Assembly (NCBI GenBank): GCA_026706325.1
Contig: JAPOYZ010000187.1
Coordinates: 9,201-25,436, forward strand
DNA from: Candidatus Aminicenantota bacterium
Lineage (GTDB): Bacteria; Acidobacteriota; UBA6911; RPQK01; JAJDTT01
Reading direction: 5' to 3'
DNA: 16,236 nt
A program made the position numbers and the translations under genes. The notes under the pieces are model-generated. The model did not search any database. It was not told where the DNA came from and was given only the letters and a program-made list of their open reading frames with translations. Shown here piece by piece: positions 1 to 7,459 of the stretch (positions within the stretch are counted from its first letter, which is position 1; every line of letters begins with the position of its first letter).

Positions 1-50
1 GCTGAGCCCAGGCGGCGCTCTACTGATCATAGGTCTGATTAGTAATTTTT

Positions 51-623
51 TTATTGGAGTGTGCAATTAAAAGGAGCCATGATGGGGATGATGGTCTTGA
101 GGTAGGGAGATCCGGTGGGGGCCGCCATCCATTGGACCAGGCCCATGTAGGACATCCCGTTCATGCCGACGTTGCCGTCCGACCAGGATTGGGTCCCGCA
201 CCAGTCGAGCGTGTCCCTTCCGTCGTTGATCTCGTGGGACCAGGCGTACCACTTGCCGTCGGAGTCGTTCCGCCCGCGGCAGTCCTGAACCACGTAGGCG
301 TAACCCCGGCGGGCGAAGTACCGGGCCCGGTTCACGTAGAAGTTCCTACTGTTGTCGTAGGGGGTCCGTTCCAGGATGACGGGCCATTTCCCCTCCTTTG
401 CGGGGAGGTAGACATCGGCGGACAGCTCGACGCCGTCCCGCATGGGAACCCGGACGTCGATGCGGACCGCCACCTCGTGGTCGGGCTGGGACAGGCGGTC
501 CTGCCAACTGTGAGATTCACCCGACAGGGCCGAAGCCGACACGAATGCGAGGAGTCCCGGGAGAAGAATTTGGCGGATCAGATCAATTCTCGATGTTGTT
601 CGGGAAGTCGACCGGGAACTCAA
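51..623 (-). pseudogene. Truncated CocE/NonD-type secreted hydrolase (Peptidase_S15 N-terminal part only)
   Basis: This is the N-terminal third of a CocE/NonD (alpha/beta hydrolase, X-Pro dipeptidyl-peptidase S15) protein, a family that cleaves acyl esters or amides. I place the start at a TTG at 623 because GGGGAGG lies 5 nt upstream and the product then opens with an Arg-rich n-region, a hydrophobic stretch (residues ~19-34) and a plausible signal-peptidase site after ASALS. The in-frame ORF extends back to 860 but without coding-like sequence. Visible motifs are MRDGVELSADVYLP (61-74), RTPYD (86-90, Tyr89 the likely oxyanion Tyr), QDCRGR and the nucleophile elbow GMSYMG with Ser158. Homology stops after PIMAPFN at about base 66; four unrelated codons and TAA follow, so the catalytic Asp and His, the cap and the PepX_C jelly roll are absent (190 aa versus roughly 550-700 in the family). 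Probably inactive. Same subtype as the gene at 15505. Confidence 0.8.
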
Positions 624-628
624 TCGCT

Positions 629-635
629 CCTCCCC
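629..635 (-). promoter_or_regulatory. Ribosome binding site deciding the TTG start of the truncated CocE gene
   Basis: GGGGAGG on the minus strand, with 5 nt between it and the TTG at 623. It is the only good Shine-Dalgarno in front of the signal peptide and argues against the far upstream start at 860. Confidence 0.55.
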
Positions 636-675
636 TGCGAAATGTCCGCCAAGAGCCGGATAAAACGTACGCCAG

Positions 676-704
676 AGACTAACGCCTGGGGGTTCTTCGG
701 TCAA
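676..704 (-). promoter_or_regulatory. Candidate sigma70-type promoter of the truncated CocE gene
   Basis: On the minus strand TTGACC (704-699) is followed after 17 bases by TAGTCT (681-676). The -35 box matches consensus at 5 of 6 positions but the -10 only at 3 of 6. It would give a leader of roughly 45 nt. The same layout, with the same -35 and a near-identical -10, stands before the CocE gene that starts at 13141. Confidence 0.35.
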
Positions 705-770
705 TGAAGCAGCGGCGTCTGGAGCGACGTGTTTCACGCACCGACGGGGGACGCGAGGACACAAGTAGGT

Positions 771-822
771 GGGACAGGAAAGTCCTCCTCCTGGCGGGTG
801 GGAGACAAGACTGTCCCCTCCC
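771..822 (+). repeat. Two short palindromic elements of the GGACA-AGAN-TGTCC type
   Basis: At 772-785 GGAC and GTCC flank a 6-base loop. At 800-822 GACA/TGTC flank the loop AGAC, with extra GGGA and TCCC outside. The core ACAAGACTG is shared with copies at 1203, 13308 and 13341, all in the same orientation. They lie in the 233-base stretch between the truncated CocE gene and the PIN remnant, where I see no gene. Confidence 0.5.
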
Positions 823-856
823 AGCCGTCGTAGCCGTCGAACGGCGCGGGAAGGTC

Positions 857-1219
857 TCACTCATCCAGTATCTCTCGAGGCGAAAGTCCCGGCGACAAGA
901 AGGGATTGATCGTTCGGACTTCACCGAAGAACTGATCGTGCTGAAGATCTTCGGTGAGCAGCACAGGACACTCGCAAACGTGTGCAGCCGCAACGATGAG
1001 GGAGTCCCACCACGAAAGGGAATAGCGCTGTTGGAGAAGCCAGGATCGGTCCATGACGGCGAAGTCGATGGCCACCGGCCGCCACACGGAAAGGTCCCGC
1101 ACGATCTCTTGAGCTTCGCCCACATCGAACCCCGGCTTCAGCTTAATTCGTGTCAAGGGGGGAAGCGGCGGTTGTCCAACCGGCGATTCCGGGGGAGTGA
1201 GAGGACAAGAATGTCCCAT
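857..1219 (-). pseudogene. C-terminal half of a PIN-domain (VapC-like) ribonuclease
   Basis: The open frame runs from an ATG at 1219 to TGA at 857, but recognisable PIN sequence begins only at about base 1156 (TRIKLKPG). From there it follows the family: a helix leading to SWWDSLIVAAA with the third metal-binding Asp, then LTEDLQH with the fourth, and an ending strand VRTINPF. PIN proteins are about 130-140 aa and begin with a VDTNVL strand holding the first Asp, plus a second acidic residue mid-domain. Both are missing, replaced by a Pro-rich stretch of about 20 residues with no similarity to the family. The ATG itself lies next to a palindromic repeat (1203-1216). No antitoxin gene is visible nearby. 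I infer a deletion that left an inactive toxin fragment. Confidence 0.75.
1203..1216 (+). repeat. Palindromic repeat copy at the PIN breakpoint
   Basis: GGACA-AGAA-TGTCC, a perfect 5-bp stem with a 4-base loop, related to the ACAAGACTG copies at 800, 13304 and 13337. It lies just upstream of the point where PIN homology stops. Confidence 0.5.
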
Positions 1220-1310
1220 TCCAGGGACTTGGGGCGGCGTCTTTCAGGCGCCGACTCCGGGGAAACGCAGGAACAGAAAGAGGGGGCACAGCAAAGTCCA
1301 CTCCCGGCCC

Positions 1311-4300
1311 TCAATCTTTCGCCGGCCCGGTGAGGAAGCTCAACAGGTCGGCCATCTCCCCAACACTGATCTCCTCTTCCAAACCCTCCGGCATCCCGGA
1401 CACACTGGAGACGAACATGGCTCGGATGTTCTCCCGGGGAATCGAGGTCTCCGAACCGTCTTCCCGGCGAAGGGTCACCGAGACCGGAGTCCGGGAGGCG
1501 ATCACTCCTTCCTGAAGAACCCCGTTGTTCAGTTCCACCACGTACAGTTGATAGTTGTCCGCAATCGCCCGGCTCGGCAGCATGATGTCCGCCAGCAACT
1601 CCTGCCGCGATCGATGCCTGACGGCCCCCAGATCGGGTCCGAAGCCGGCGTCGGCGCCCTCGATCTCGTGGCATTTCTCGCAGTTGTTCTCGAACACCGA
1701 GGCGCCCTGAGCCGGGTCCCCCTCGACACCCAGCGCCGCCCGGTAGCGCTCCATGGCGGCGAGGCGCCGTCCTTCCAGCTTGCGCATCAGGTCATGGACC
1801 CGAGCCCGGATCGACGGGTCCGTGTGCATCACCAGGCGCGACTTGTGCCTCTGGCTGATGGTCCAGAAGGGGACGTCCTCGTTTTCGATGGAGGTCAGCA
1901 GGAGCTCGACGGTTTCCGGTCTGGAAAGCAGCGTCGCGGTGGCTCCCAGCCGCACGTCGGTCGTCATTTCCCTCCACTTGGAAATCAGCAGTCTCCCCGC
2001 CCCGTCGCCTTCCGTCCGCGCCAACGCCCGGACCGCCGCGACCTGGACCTGCTCCGGTTCCCGGGGGTCCAGGAGTCCGGCCAACAGGTCGAACCTGGAC
2101 TTCGCGTCCAGGAGCGCCAGGAGTCGCACCGAATCGGCCCTCAGAGCGGGGGCCAGCGTCCGGTCCCCGATCCTGGAGAGGACCCGATCCGGGAGGGATT
2201 TCCCGACCCGGCTCAGCGGCTTCGGCGCCAGATCCAACAACTGCAGCGCCGCGCTGCGCAGCAACGGTGAGGACGACTCGGCCAGCTTCAACAGACGGCC
2301 GGTCGAGATGCCTGGTGTGCGATCGTCACCTGATTCCCGGCGAAGCCCCCGGGCCAGCCCCTCCAGGCCGGCGGCGCGCCACCAGTCCGAAGCCGGCTTG
2401 TCCCTCCCGGAAACCCTTTCGAAGAGCCGCCGCAAGGCCGAAGGATTGCCCGCCGCGCCGACAAGCGTCCCGACCTGCCGAAAAAATTCGACTCTCTGCT
2501 TTGATGCCGATCCGGAGAACTCGGATACGGCCAGTTCGAGCAGCTCGAGCGGGCGGGGTGCGGACGCGCTCAGCGCCGCGAGCTGAACCCAGGGGTCTTC
2601 CATGTCCTGCAGCAGCAACTGGCGGCGCGCCCGGCGGGCGGAAGGCGAATCCAGCCATCCCAGCGTGCAGAGCAGTTGGAAGCGCACCGCGGGATGGGCG
2701 TCCCCGGTCATCGCCAACAGGTCCTGCACCAGAGTGGGCGCCTGATCCAATCTCGACTCGGCGAGACGGATCGCATTTTCCCGGATTCCGGGCTCCGCGT
2801 CTTTGAGAGCAACCCGGATGTCGGAAGTTCCCAGCGCTCCCAGACCCTCGAGCGTCCAGAGGGCGTGCAGCCGCGTGTCGGGCCTGGAACTCGAACCAAA
2901 CATCTCCCTTAGAGGCTCGACAGCCTCTCGACTCCGGCGGTCCACCAGCAATCGCTGCGCGTGAGTCCTCCACCAGCCGTTGGGATGGTCCAGTGACTCC
3001 ATCAGTTCCCGGTCCGAAGCCGGACCCAATGCCAAGTTCGGATTCCATGGCGCCGGATTCTCCGATTCCGGAGTGATCCGGTAGATCCGGCCGTGCCGCC
3101 CGCCCTCGTAGAGGGCCTCCGGCCCCGGGCCGGGATCATGGTACTCGTCCGACATCCATTCCGGGTGCTCGATAATTCGACGGTAGTAGTCGACGACGTA
3201 AAGGGCTCCGTCCGGTCCCGCGTAGACGAAGACGGGACGGAACCAATGGTCCGTGGAGGCAAGGAACTCCGCCTCGTCCTGAATCCGGCTGGCCCTCAGC
3301 GTGACTCCGCCCTCTTTGAGAAGGTCGCAGTGCACCAGGTTGTGGGCCGGGTCGGCCACGAATGAGGCCTGGTCGTAAGGGGCAGGAAAGAGACCTCCCG
3401 AATAGAGAGCGATTCCACAGGCCGACGTGAAGTTCCCGATATCGGTCAGGATCCGATGTTTCGGATTCAGCGTGACCGGATAGACGCGAGGCGGATGATC
3501 GGAAACGTCCTTGGAGGTGGAGGCGGCTCCCAGCGCAGGGTTCCGGCTCAGGTACGGGGCGGCCAGGACCTGCTGGCGAATGTGCCGGACGCTGTTCAGA
3601 GTCAACAGCCGTCCCCAGCGGTCGAAACTCAAGCCGAACCCGCTGCTTCCGGAAACGGCCTCCAGTTGGTGCGTATCGGGCCGGAAACGGAGATTGCCGA
3701 TTCGGTTCTCCAGGCGAGCGCCCTCGTCCGGGCCGGGGAACCGGATCTTGGAGCCCTCGTCGCCGAACTTTTCCCGGAAGATGACGGTCCGGATGGGGGG
3801 CTCGTGAGCCAGGTAGATCCAGTTGTCCAGCCCGTAGCGCGGGTTGCTGACCGTATGCTGGGGATTGGTCAGGGCGAAACCGGTCAGAACGGCGGTTTTG
3901 ACGTCGGCCCGGTTGTCGCCGTCGGTGTCCTCCAGATACCAGATGTCGGGAGCGTCGGTGACCAGCACGCCCTGCTTCCAGCGCAGGACCCCGGTGGGCA
4001 GCATGAGGTCGTCAGCAAAGACCGTGCTGCGGTCGGGCCATCCGTCGCCGTCGGTGTCCTCCAGCAACTTGACCTGCCCGTTCCGTCCCGTATCCAAAGG
4101 GTAGCCGATCATCTCCACAACGTAGACGCGGCCCTGCTCGTCGATCTCCATGGCGACCGGATCTCGAATCAGAGGTTCCGCGGCGAAGACCTCGATCCGG
4201 AAGCCCTCTTCCAGCACGAAAGTCTCAAGCGCTTGTTGCGGGCTGAATGGCGGGCCGGTCCGGGTGCACCCGGCGAGCAGCAACGTGGTTCCCAGAAGGG

Positions 4301-4376
4301 AATGGAGCGCACGCCGCCAAGCCGGCGGAAAGACTATCCGAACGAGTTGGTCGTGGACGTTGCGTTGAGTCGTCAC
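1311..4376 (-). CDS. Lipoprotein beta-propeller dehydrogenase with HEAT repeats and C-terminal cytochrome c-like haem domain
   Basis: A 1021-aa exported protein of the PVC-type 'membrane-bound dehydrogenase' group (TIGR02604-like propeller plus TIGR02603-like haem domain). A GTG at 4376 is chosen, 11 nt after the upstream stop, because it gives an n-region with Arg residues and a lipobox LLAGC (Cys37). The alternative ORF start at 4475 would lie inside the neighbouring gene. Order: propeller ~45-440, with two Asp-rich loops EDTDGDG (~106-112) and EDTDGD (~149-154) that look like calcium sites; helical HEAT-like repeats ~460-850; then a haem-attachment motif CEKCH (Cys899, Cys902, His903) and a tail ending near residue 1021. 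The likely role is oxidation of a sugar, alcohol or other small substrate with electrons passed to the haem; the substrate is unknown. It is probably cotranscribed with the threonine dehydrogenase. I see no clear terminator after it. Confidence 0.88.
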   Translation of the reverse strand: MTTQRNVHDQLVRIVFPPAWRRALHSLLGTTLLLAGCTRTGPPFSPQQALETFVLEEGFRIEVFAAEPLIRDPVAMEIDEQGRVYVVEMIGYPLDTGRNGQVKLLEDTDGDGWPDRSTVFADDLMLPTGVLRWKQGVLVTDAPDIWYLEDTDGDNRADVKTAVLTGFALTNPQHTVSNPRYGLDNWIYLAHEPPIRTVIFREKFGDEGSKIRFPGPDEGARLENRIGNLRFRPDTHQLEAVSGSSGFGLSFDRWGRLLTLNSVRHIRQQVLAAPYLSRNPALGAASTSKDVSDHPPRVYPVTLNPKHRILTDIGNFTSACGIALYSGGLFPAPYDQASFVADPAHNLVHCDLLKEGGVTLRASRIQDEAEFLASTDHWFRPVFVYAGPDGALYVVDYYRRIIEHPEWMSDEYHDPGPGPEALYEGGRHGRIYRITPESENPAPWNPNLALGPASDRELMESLDHPNGWWRTHAQRLLVDRRSREAVEPLREMFGSSSRPDTRLHALWTLEGLGALGTSDIRVALKDAEPGIRENAIRLAESRLDQAPTLVQDLLAMTGDAHPAVRFQLLCTLGWLDSPSARRARRQLLLQDMEDPWVQLAALSASAPRPLELLELAVSEFSGSASKQRVEFFRQVGTLVGAAGNPSALRRLFERVSGRDKPASDWWRAAGLEGLARGLRRESGDDRTPGISTGRLLKLAESSSPLLRSAALQLLDLAPKPLSRVGKSLPDRVLSRIGDRTLAPALRADSVRLLALLDAKSRFDLLAGLLDPREPEQVQVAAVRALARTEGDGAGRLLISKWREMTTDVRLGATATLLSRPETVELLLTSIENEDVPFWTISQRHKSRLVMHTDPSIRARVHDLMRKLEGRRLAAMERYRAALGVEGDPAQGASVFENNCEKCHEIEGADAGFGPDLGAVRHRSRQELLADIMLPSRAIADNYQLYVVELNNGVLQEGVIASRTPVSVTLRREDGSETSIPRENIRAMFVSSVSGMPEGLEEEISVGEMADLLSFLTGPAKD

Positions 4377-4387
4377 GAGTGCAGAAT

Positions 4388-5353
4388 CTAGTCCGCCTTC
4401 TGAAGCTTCTTCCTCATCTTGTCGAGCATGTCGTCGACCATGCCGTCCATGTCGTACCCGGGCTCCCACCCCCATTCCCGCCGGGCGGCGCTGTCGTCCA
4501 GCGAGCGCGGCCAGGAATCGGCGATGGCCTGGCGGAGCGGGTCGATCTCGTAGTCCATCTCGAATTCGGGGATTCTCTTGCGAATGGCGCCGGCCAATTC
4601 GGCGGGGGTGAAGCTCATGGCGGCGACGTTGAAGTCGGCATGGTGCCTGAGCCGGGCGAAATCGGCCTCCGCCAGGTCAATGATGGCCTTGATGGCATCG
4701 GGCATGTACATCATGGGCAGCCGCGTGTCCGGCTTGAGGAAGCAAGTGTACCGCTTCTCCCGAATGGCCCCGAAGAAGATCAGGACGGCGTAGTCCGTGG
4801 TGCCGGCGGTCGGTTCCTGGTCCATGCAACTGACGATTCCGGGCAGCCGCAATCCTCGGACGTCCAGGCCCACCTTCGTCGAGTAGTAGTTCCCCAGCAG
4901 TTCGCCGAACACCTTGGCGATTCCGTAGAGGGTGTTCGGTTTCTGGATGGTGTCGTTGGGCGTGGGTTCGCGGGGCGTCTCCGGACCGAACGCCGCGATG
5001 GAGCTGGGGGCGACGACCCTCTCCACCCCGCAGGCGTGGGCGGCCTCCAGCACGTTGTAGAGGCCGTTGATGTTGACCTCGTGTCCGCGCTGCCGCTCCT
5101 GCTCCGCCAGTGCGGAGAGGATGGTGCTCAGGTGATGGATGGTGCCGATCCCGTATTTCCGGATCGTGTCGACGATCTGCCCGTAGTCGGTGACGTCGAC
5201 CGCGGTGGTGGGACCGCCTCGGATCACGGAACCGGGCAGGGGTTTCCTGTGGCCGGCCGCCACGACCATGTCGCTCCCGTAACGCTCCCTCAACGCGGGA
5301 ACCAAATCCTGCCCGATCTGCCCGGCCGCACCGGTGACCAGGATTCGCTTCAT
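4388..5353 (-). CDS. tdh: L-threonine 3-dehydrogenase, SDR/epimerase type
   Basis: A 321-aa extended short-chain dehydrogenase that I recognise as the epimerase-like L-threonine dehydrogenase, which oxidises L-threonine with NAD+ to 2-amino-3-ketobutyrate in the cytoplasm. This is not the zinc-dependent E. coli-type Tdh. It has the Rossmann motif GAAGQIG (8-14), the family signatures HHLSTILSALAEQ (~73-85) and PSSIAAFGPETPR (~116-128), catalytic Tyr143 and Lys147 in YGIAK, RGLRLPGIVS, TTDYAV, DTRLPMMYMPDA and the ending block RQAIADSWPRSLDDS with REWGWEPGY. Length is normal for the group. ATG at 5353 has only a weak GGTGG ahead of it. The usual partner, 2-amino-3-ketobutyrate CoA ligase (kbl), is not in the window. 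A general NAD-dependent epimerase is the alternative call, but the signatures favour TDH. Confidence 0.85.
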   Translation of the reverse strand: MKRILVTGAAGQIGQDLVPALRERYGSDMVVAAGHRKPLPGSVIRGGPTTAVDVTDYGQIVDTIRKYGIGTIHHLSTILSALAEQERQRGHEVNINGLYNVLEAAHACGVERVVAPSSIAAFGPETPREPTPNDTIQKPNTLYGIAKVFGELLGNYYSTKVGLDVRGLRLPGIVSCMDQEPTAGTTDYAVLIFFGAIREKRYTCFLKPDTRLPMMYMPDAIKAIIDLAEADFARLRHHADFNVAAMSFTPAELAGAIRKRIPEFEMDYEIDPLRQAIADSWPRSLDDSAARREWGWEPGYDMDGMVDDMLDKMRKKLQKAD

Positions 5354-5398
5354 GAGGCCACCATGTCAGGGTCAACGCAACGCATGCAACGCTTCAAC

Positions 5399-5956
5399 CT
5401 ATTGGTCAGTTCGAGTCTGACGGCCTCTTTGTTTCAAGGAATCCGCGACGCGCACCACCGCCTGCCGAAACGATCTTGGATCGATCGCCGGATAGCGAAT
5501 CAACTTGGACTCGATCGCGGCAAAAAGACGCATCAGAGTCTCCGGCTCGATCCACCCTCCTCGACCCAGCGCCTCGACGTCCGTCAGATCCTGCGAATGG
5601 TGCCGCTCTATCTTCGCGAGCGCTTGAGAATACGGATCGTAATGATAGAAGGATATCCTTCCCTCGTGGGTAACGAATAGACTTCGTTCCCGCCACCCGG
5701 GCAGTTCGGGGATAAAGTCGGACGGTGACACCAGCTCGATGTTTATCTTCAGATCCTCCTTCAGCCGCGGGACCGCCCTGAAGACCTGATCGGTTTCGGG
5801 GAAAAACCGGATATCGACGTCGACTGTGGTCGAGCGCCAGCCCAGCAGAACCGCAGTCGCCCCGCCTGTGAAGTATAGTCGGGTCTCGACCGGCGCCGCT
5901 CGACCGACCGCGCGCATGAAACGCCGGATTCGGTCCAGGTCTGCTAGTTTGCGCAT
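5399..5956 (-). CDS. Nucleotidyltransferase of the AbiEii/DUF6036-like type (putative toxin)
   Basis: A 185-aa cytoplasmic protein with a minimal nucleotidyltransferase-like core. It has LYFTGGATAVLLGWR (Gly31-Gly32 in the NTP-binding turn) followed by TTVDVDIRF, whose Asp46 and Asp48 form the metal-binding DxD pair. A conserved helix DPYSQALAKIERHHSQDLTD (107-126) follows, with the Lys and the Asp-rich end typical of AbiEii and DUF6036 proteins. Such proteins often act as toxins that transfer nucleotides to tRNA or protein, or as part of abortive-infection pairs; that role is inferred here. Its ATG overlaps the stop of the preceding small gene by 13 nt, indicating translational coupling. Its own SD is weak (GGCGGA just upstream). 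A housekeeping nucleotidyltransferase is unlikely given the size and pairing. Confidence 0.72.
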   Translation of the reverse strand: MRKLADLDRIRRFMRAVGRAAPVETRLYFTGGATAVLLGWRSTTVDVDIRFFPETDQVFRAVPRLKEDLKINIELVSPSDFIPELPGWRERSLFVTHEGRISFYHYDPYSQALAKIERHHSQDLTDVEALGRGGWIEPETLMRLFAAIESKLIRYPAIDPRSFRQAVVRVADSLKQRGRQTRTDQ

Positions 5957-6213
5957 TCCGCCGCCCGCTCGAAGCTGACAAGGCGCCGGATCAGCGCGTT
6001 GTATTTTGAATGAGCCCCGTCAGGGTCGGATTGGGCGAGGTGCAGATAGAGTTTGATTTCCGGCGAAACGATCACCTGTCTGGGAACCGGAAGTCCAATT
6101 TGACGCAATCGGGGTGCGCCTATTGAAACCAACAGCGCGGGTACTGTCGTCGCTCCGCGTTGGAGGTCCTCGATTCCCTCGCGGACGATCTCGGCTCCAG
6201 GGAATCTCTCCAT
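5944..6213 (-). CDS. Small conserved-looking protein paired with the nucleotidyltransferase (putative antitoxin)
   Basis: An 89-aa protein translated just before the nucleotidyltransferase, overlapping it by 13 nt. I prefer the ATG at 6213 because GAGG lies about 8 nt upstream; a GTG at 6219 would add two residues. No named domain is recognised with certainty. The sequence opens with ERFPGAEIVREGIEDLQRG, followed by a hydrophobic segment TVPALLVSIGAPRLRQIG, then a helical C-terminal part containing DPDGAHSKYNALIRRLVSFE. I see no HTH, signal peptide or membrane segment. Position, size and overlap fit an antitoxin or partner subunit of the nucleotidyltransferase. That is an inference from gene order rather than from a motif. 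Confidence 0.65.
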   Translation of the reverse strand: MERFPGAEIVREGIEDLQRGATTVPALLVSIGAPRLRQIGLPVPRQVIVSPEIKLYLHLAQSDPDGAHSKYNALIRRLVSFERAAECAN

Positions 6214-6273
6214 ATCCACGGCCTCATTCTAGCAGCCCGTCGACAGGCCCGATTGGGTCCTTTGAGCCCGTCT

Positions 6274-7452
6274 CTATTGGTTATCCGCCGCCGCGCAGAT
6301 CCTGCGGGCGGCTCCCGTCACCTCCTCGTCGGTCCCACCGAACAGTAGCCGGATGTGATTTTCGGAACCGAAGAGGTCGCCCGGTTCCGCCAGGACGTAC
6401 CAGTCAAAGAGGAGCCTTCGAGCGAACTCGGCTCCCGTGAGCCCCAGTCCGCTGGTGTTGACGAACAGGAAGGGAGCGCCTCTGGGAACGACGCAGGAGA
6501 GGCCGGTGGCCGGCTCCAGTCCGGCCAGCATCAGGTCGCGGCTCCGCTGGTACCTCCCGGAAATCTGGTCGATCCATTCCTGGGGACCCTCGATGGCGGC
6601 CTGGCCGGCGCGCTGAGCGACGTGCCCGCATTTCAGGACGCCCCACTCCAGGATCTTCCGCATGTAGCCGATCAGGCGCGGCGACGCGGCGATGAAGCCG
6701 AGCCTCCAGGGCTGCAGGGCGAAGGTCTTGGTGAAGCTGCAGATGGTGACGATCCGGTCCCGGTTCTTCGCCACCGAGGCGAAGCGGACGTGCCGGGCGC
6801 CGTCGTAGAGCATGTTGTCGTAACATTCGTCCGACACGACGTAGAGATGGTGCCGGGCCGCCACTTCCACGATGGCCCGCAGGTCCTCTTCGCCGGCCAC
6901 GAACCCGGTGGGATTGGCCGGAGAGCTCACCACGATGGCCTTGGTCCTGGGGGTGATCACGGCCTCCAGCGCCTCCGGCGTCCACTGCCAGTCGTCCTCC
7001 TCCCGGGTTCTCGCGTAAACCGGGACCGCCCCCGCCAACTCGACCAGGCCGAAGAAGAAGAAGCTGGGACTGAAGATGACCGCCTCGTCTCCCGGGTCCA
7101 GCAGCGTGGTGAAGACCACGTCCAGCGCGTGCATGGCGCCCGCCGTCACCAGGATCTCGGCCGCCGGGTCGAAGGAGATCCGGTCCCGGTCCTCCAAGCG
7201 TCCGGCGATGGCCCGGCGAAGTCCCGGGAAGCCGCTGGACGGAGGCTGGCGGTTGCTCCGAGCCGCCCTTGTGGCCGCTTCGATGACGTGCCCGGGCGGG
7301 GCCCAGAAAGGGGCGCCCTTGAGAATGATGACGTCCTTGCCGTCCGCGATGAGCGCCTGGGCGTGATCGGCCGCTTCGCTGGAGGGCACGCGCGGCAGTC
7401 TGGCCCGCCTGGCGATGTCCAAAGACTTCCGCGCCGGTATCGACTCTCCCAT
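6274..7452 (-). CDS. PLP-dependent class I/II aminotransferase
   Basis: A 392-aa fold-type I aminotransferase of the AspC-like group. It has the substrate-side segment PSSGFPGLRRAIA (71-83), SSPANPTGF with Asn180, DEC-Y with Asp208 and Tyr211 stacking on and bonding to the cofactor, and the PLP-binding Lys242 in SFTKTFALQPWRLGF, where Arg250 contacts the phosphate. A C-terminal Arg368 in HIRLLFGG is the expected binder of the substrate alpha-carboxylate. Length is typical. ATG at 7452 has GAGG 5 nt upstream and lies 7 nt after the stop of CocE hydrolase A, so the two genes are almost certainly cotranscribed. The amino donor cannot be read from sequence. In this setting it could process amino acids freed by the exported hydrolases. 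Confidence 0.87.
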   Translation of the reverse strand: MGESIPARKSLDIARRARLPRVPSSEAADHAQALIADGKDVIILKGAPFWAPPGHVIEAATRAARSNRQPPSSGFPGLRRAIAGRLEDRDRISFDPAAEILVTAGAMHALDVVFTTLLDPGDEAVIFSPSFFFFGLVELAGAVPVYARTREEDDWQWTPEALEAVITPRTKAIVVSSPANPTGFVAGEEDLRAIVEVAARHHLYVVSDECYDNMLYDGARHVRFASVAKNRDRIVTICSFTKTFALQPWRLGFIAASPRLIGYMRKILEWGVLKCGHVAQRAGQAAIEGPQEWIDQISGRYQRSRDLMLAGLEPATGLSCVVPRGAPFLFVNTSGLGLTGAEFARRLLFDWYVLAEPGDLFGSENHIRLLFGGTDEEVTGAARRICAAADNQ

Positions 7453-7459
7453 CCCCGCC

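Noticed and set aside
624..860. An N-terminal extension of the truncated CocE protein back to 860
   Set aside because: The extension covers the candidate promoter and the palindromic repeats, has Arg/Pro-rich noncoding character, and would bury the signal peptide.
857..1219. A working PIN toxin with an antitoxin partner
   Set aside because: The N-terminal half with two of the four metal-binding acids is missing and no antitoxin gene is seen next to it.
1220..1310. A terminator after the large dehydrogenase gene
   Set aside because: Only a weak 5-bp stem with no T run could be found, so no terminator is claimed.
4247..5680. A 477-codon plus-strand open frame spanning the TDH gene and parts of its neighbours
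   Set aside because: It crosses three well-supported minus-strand genes and has no recognisable motif; composition is typical of antisense reading in GC-rich DNA.
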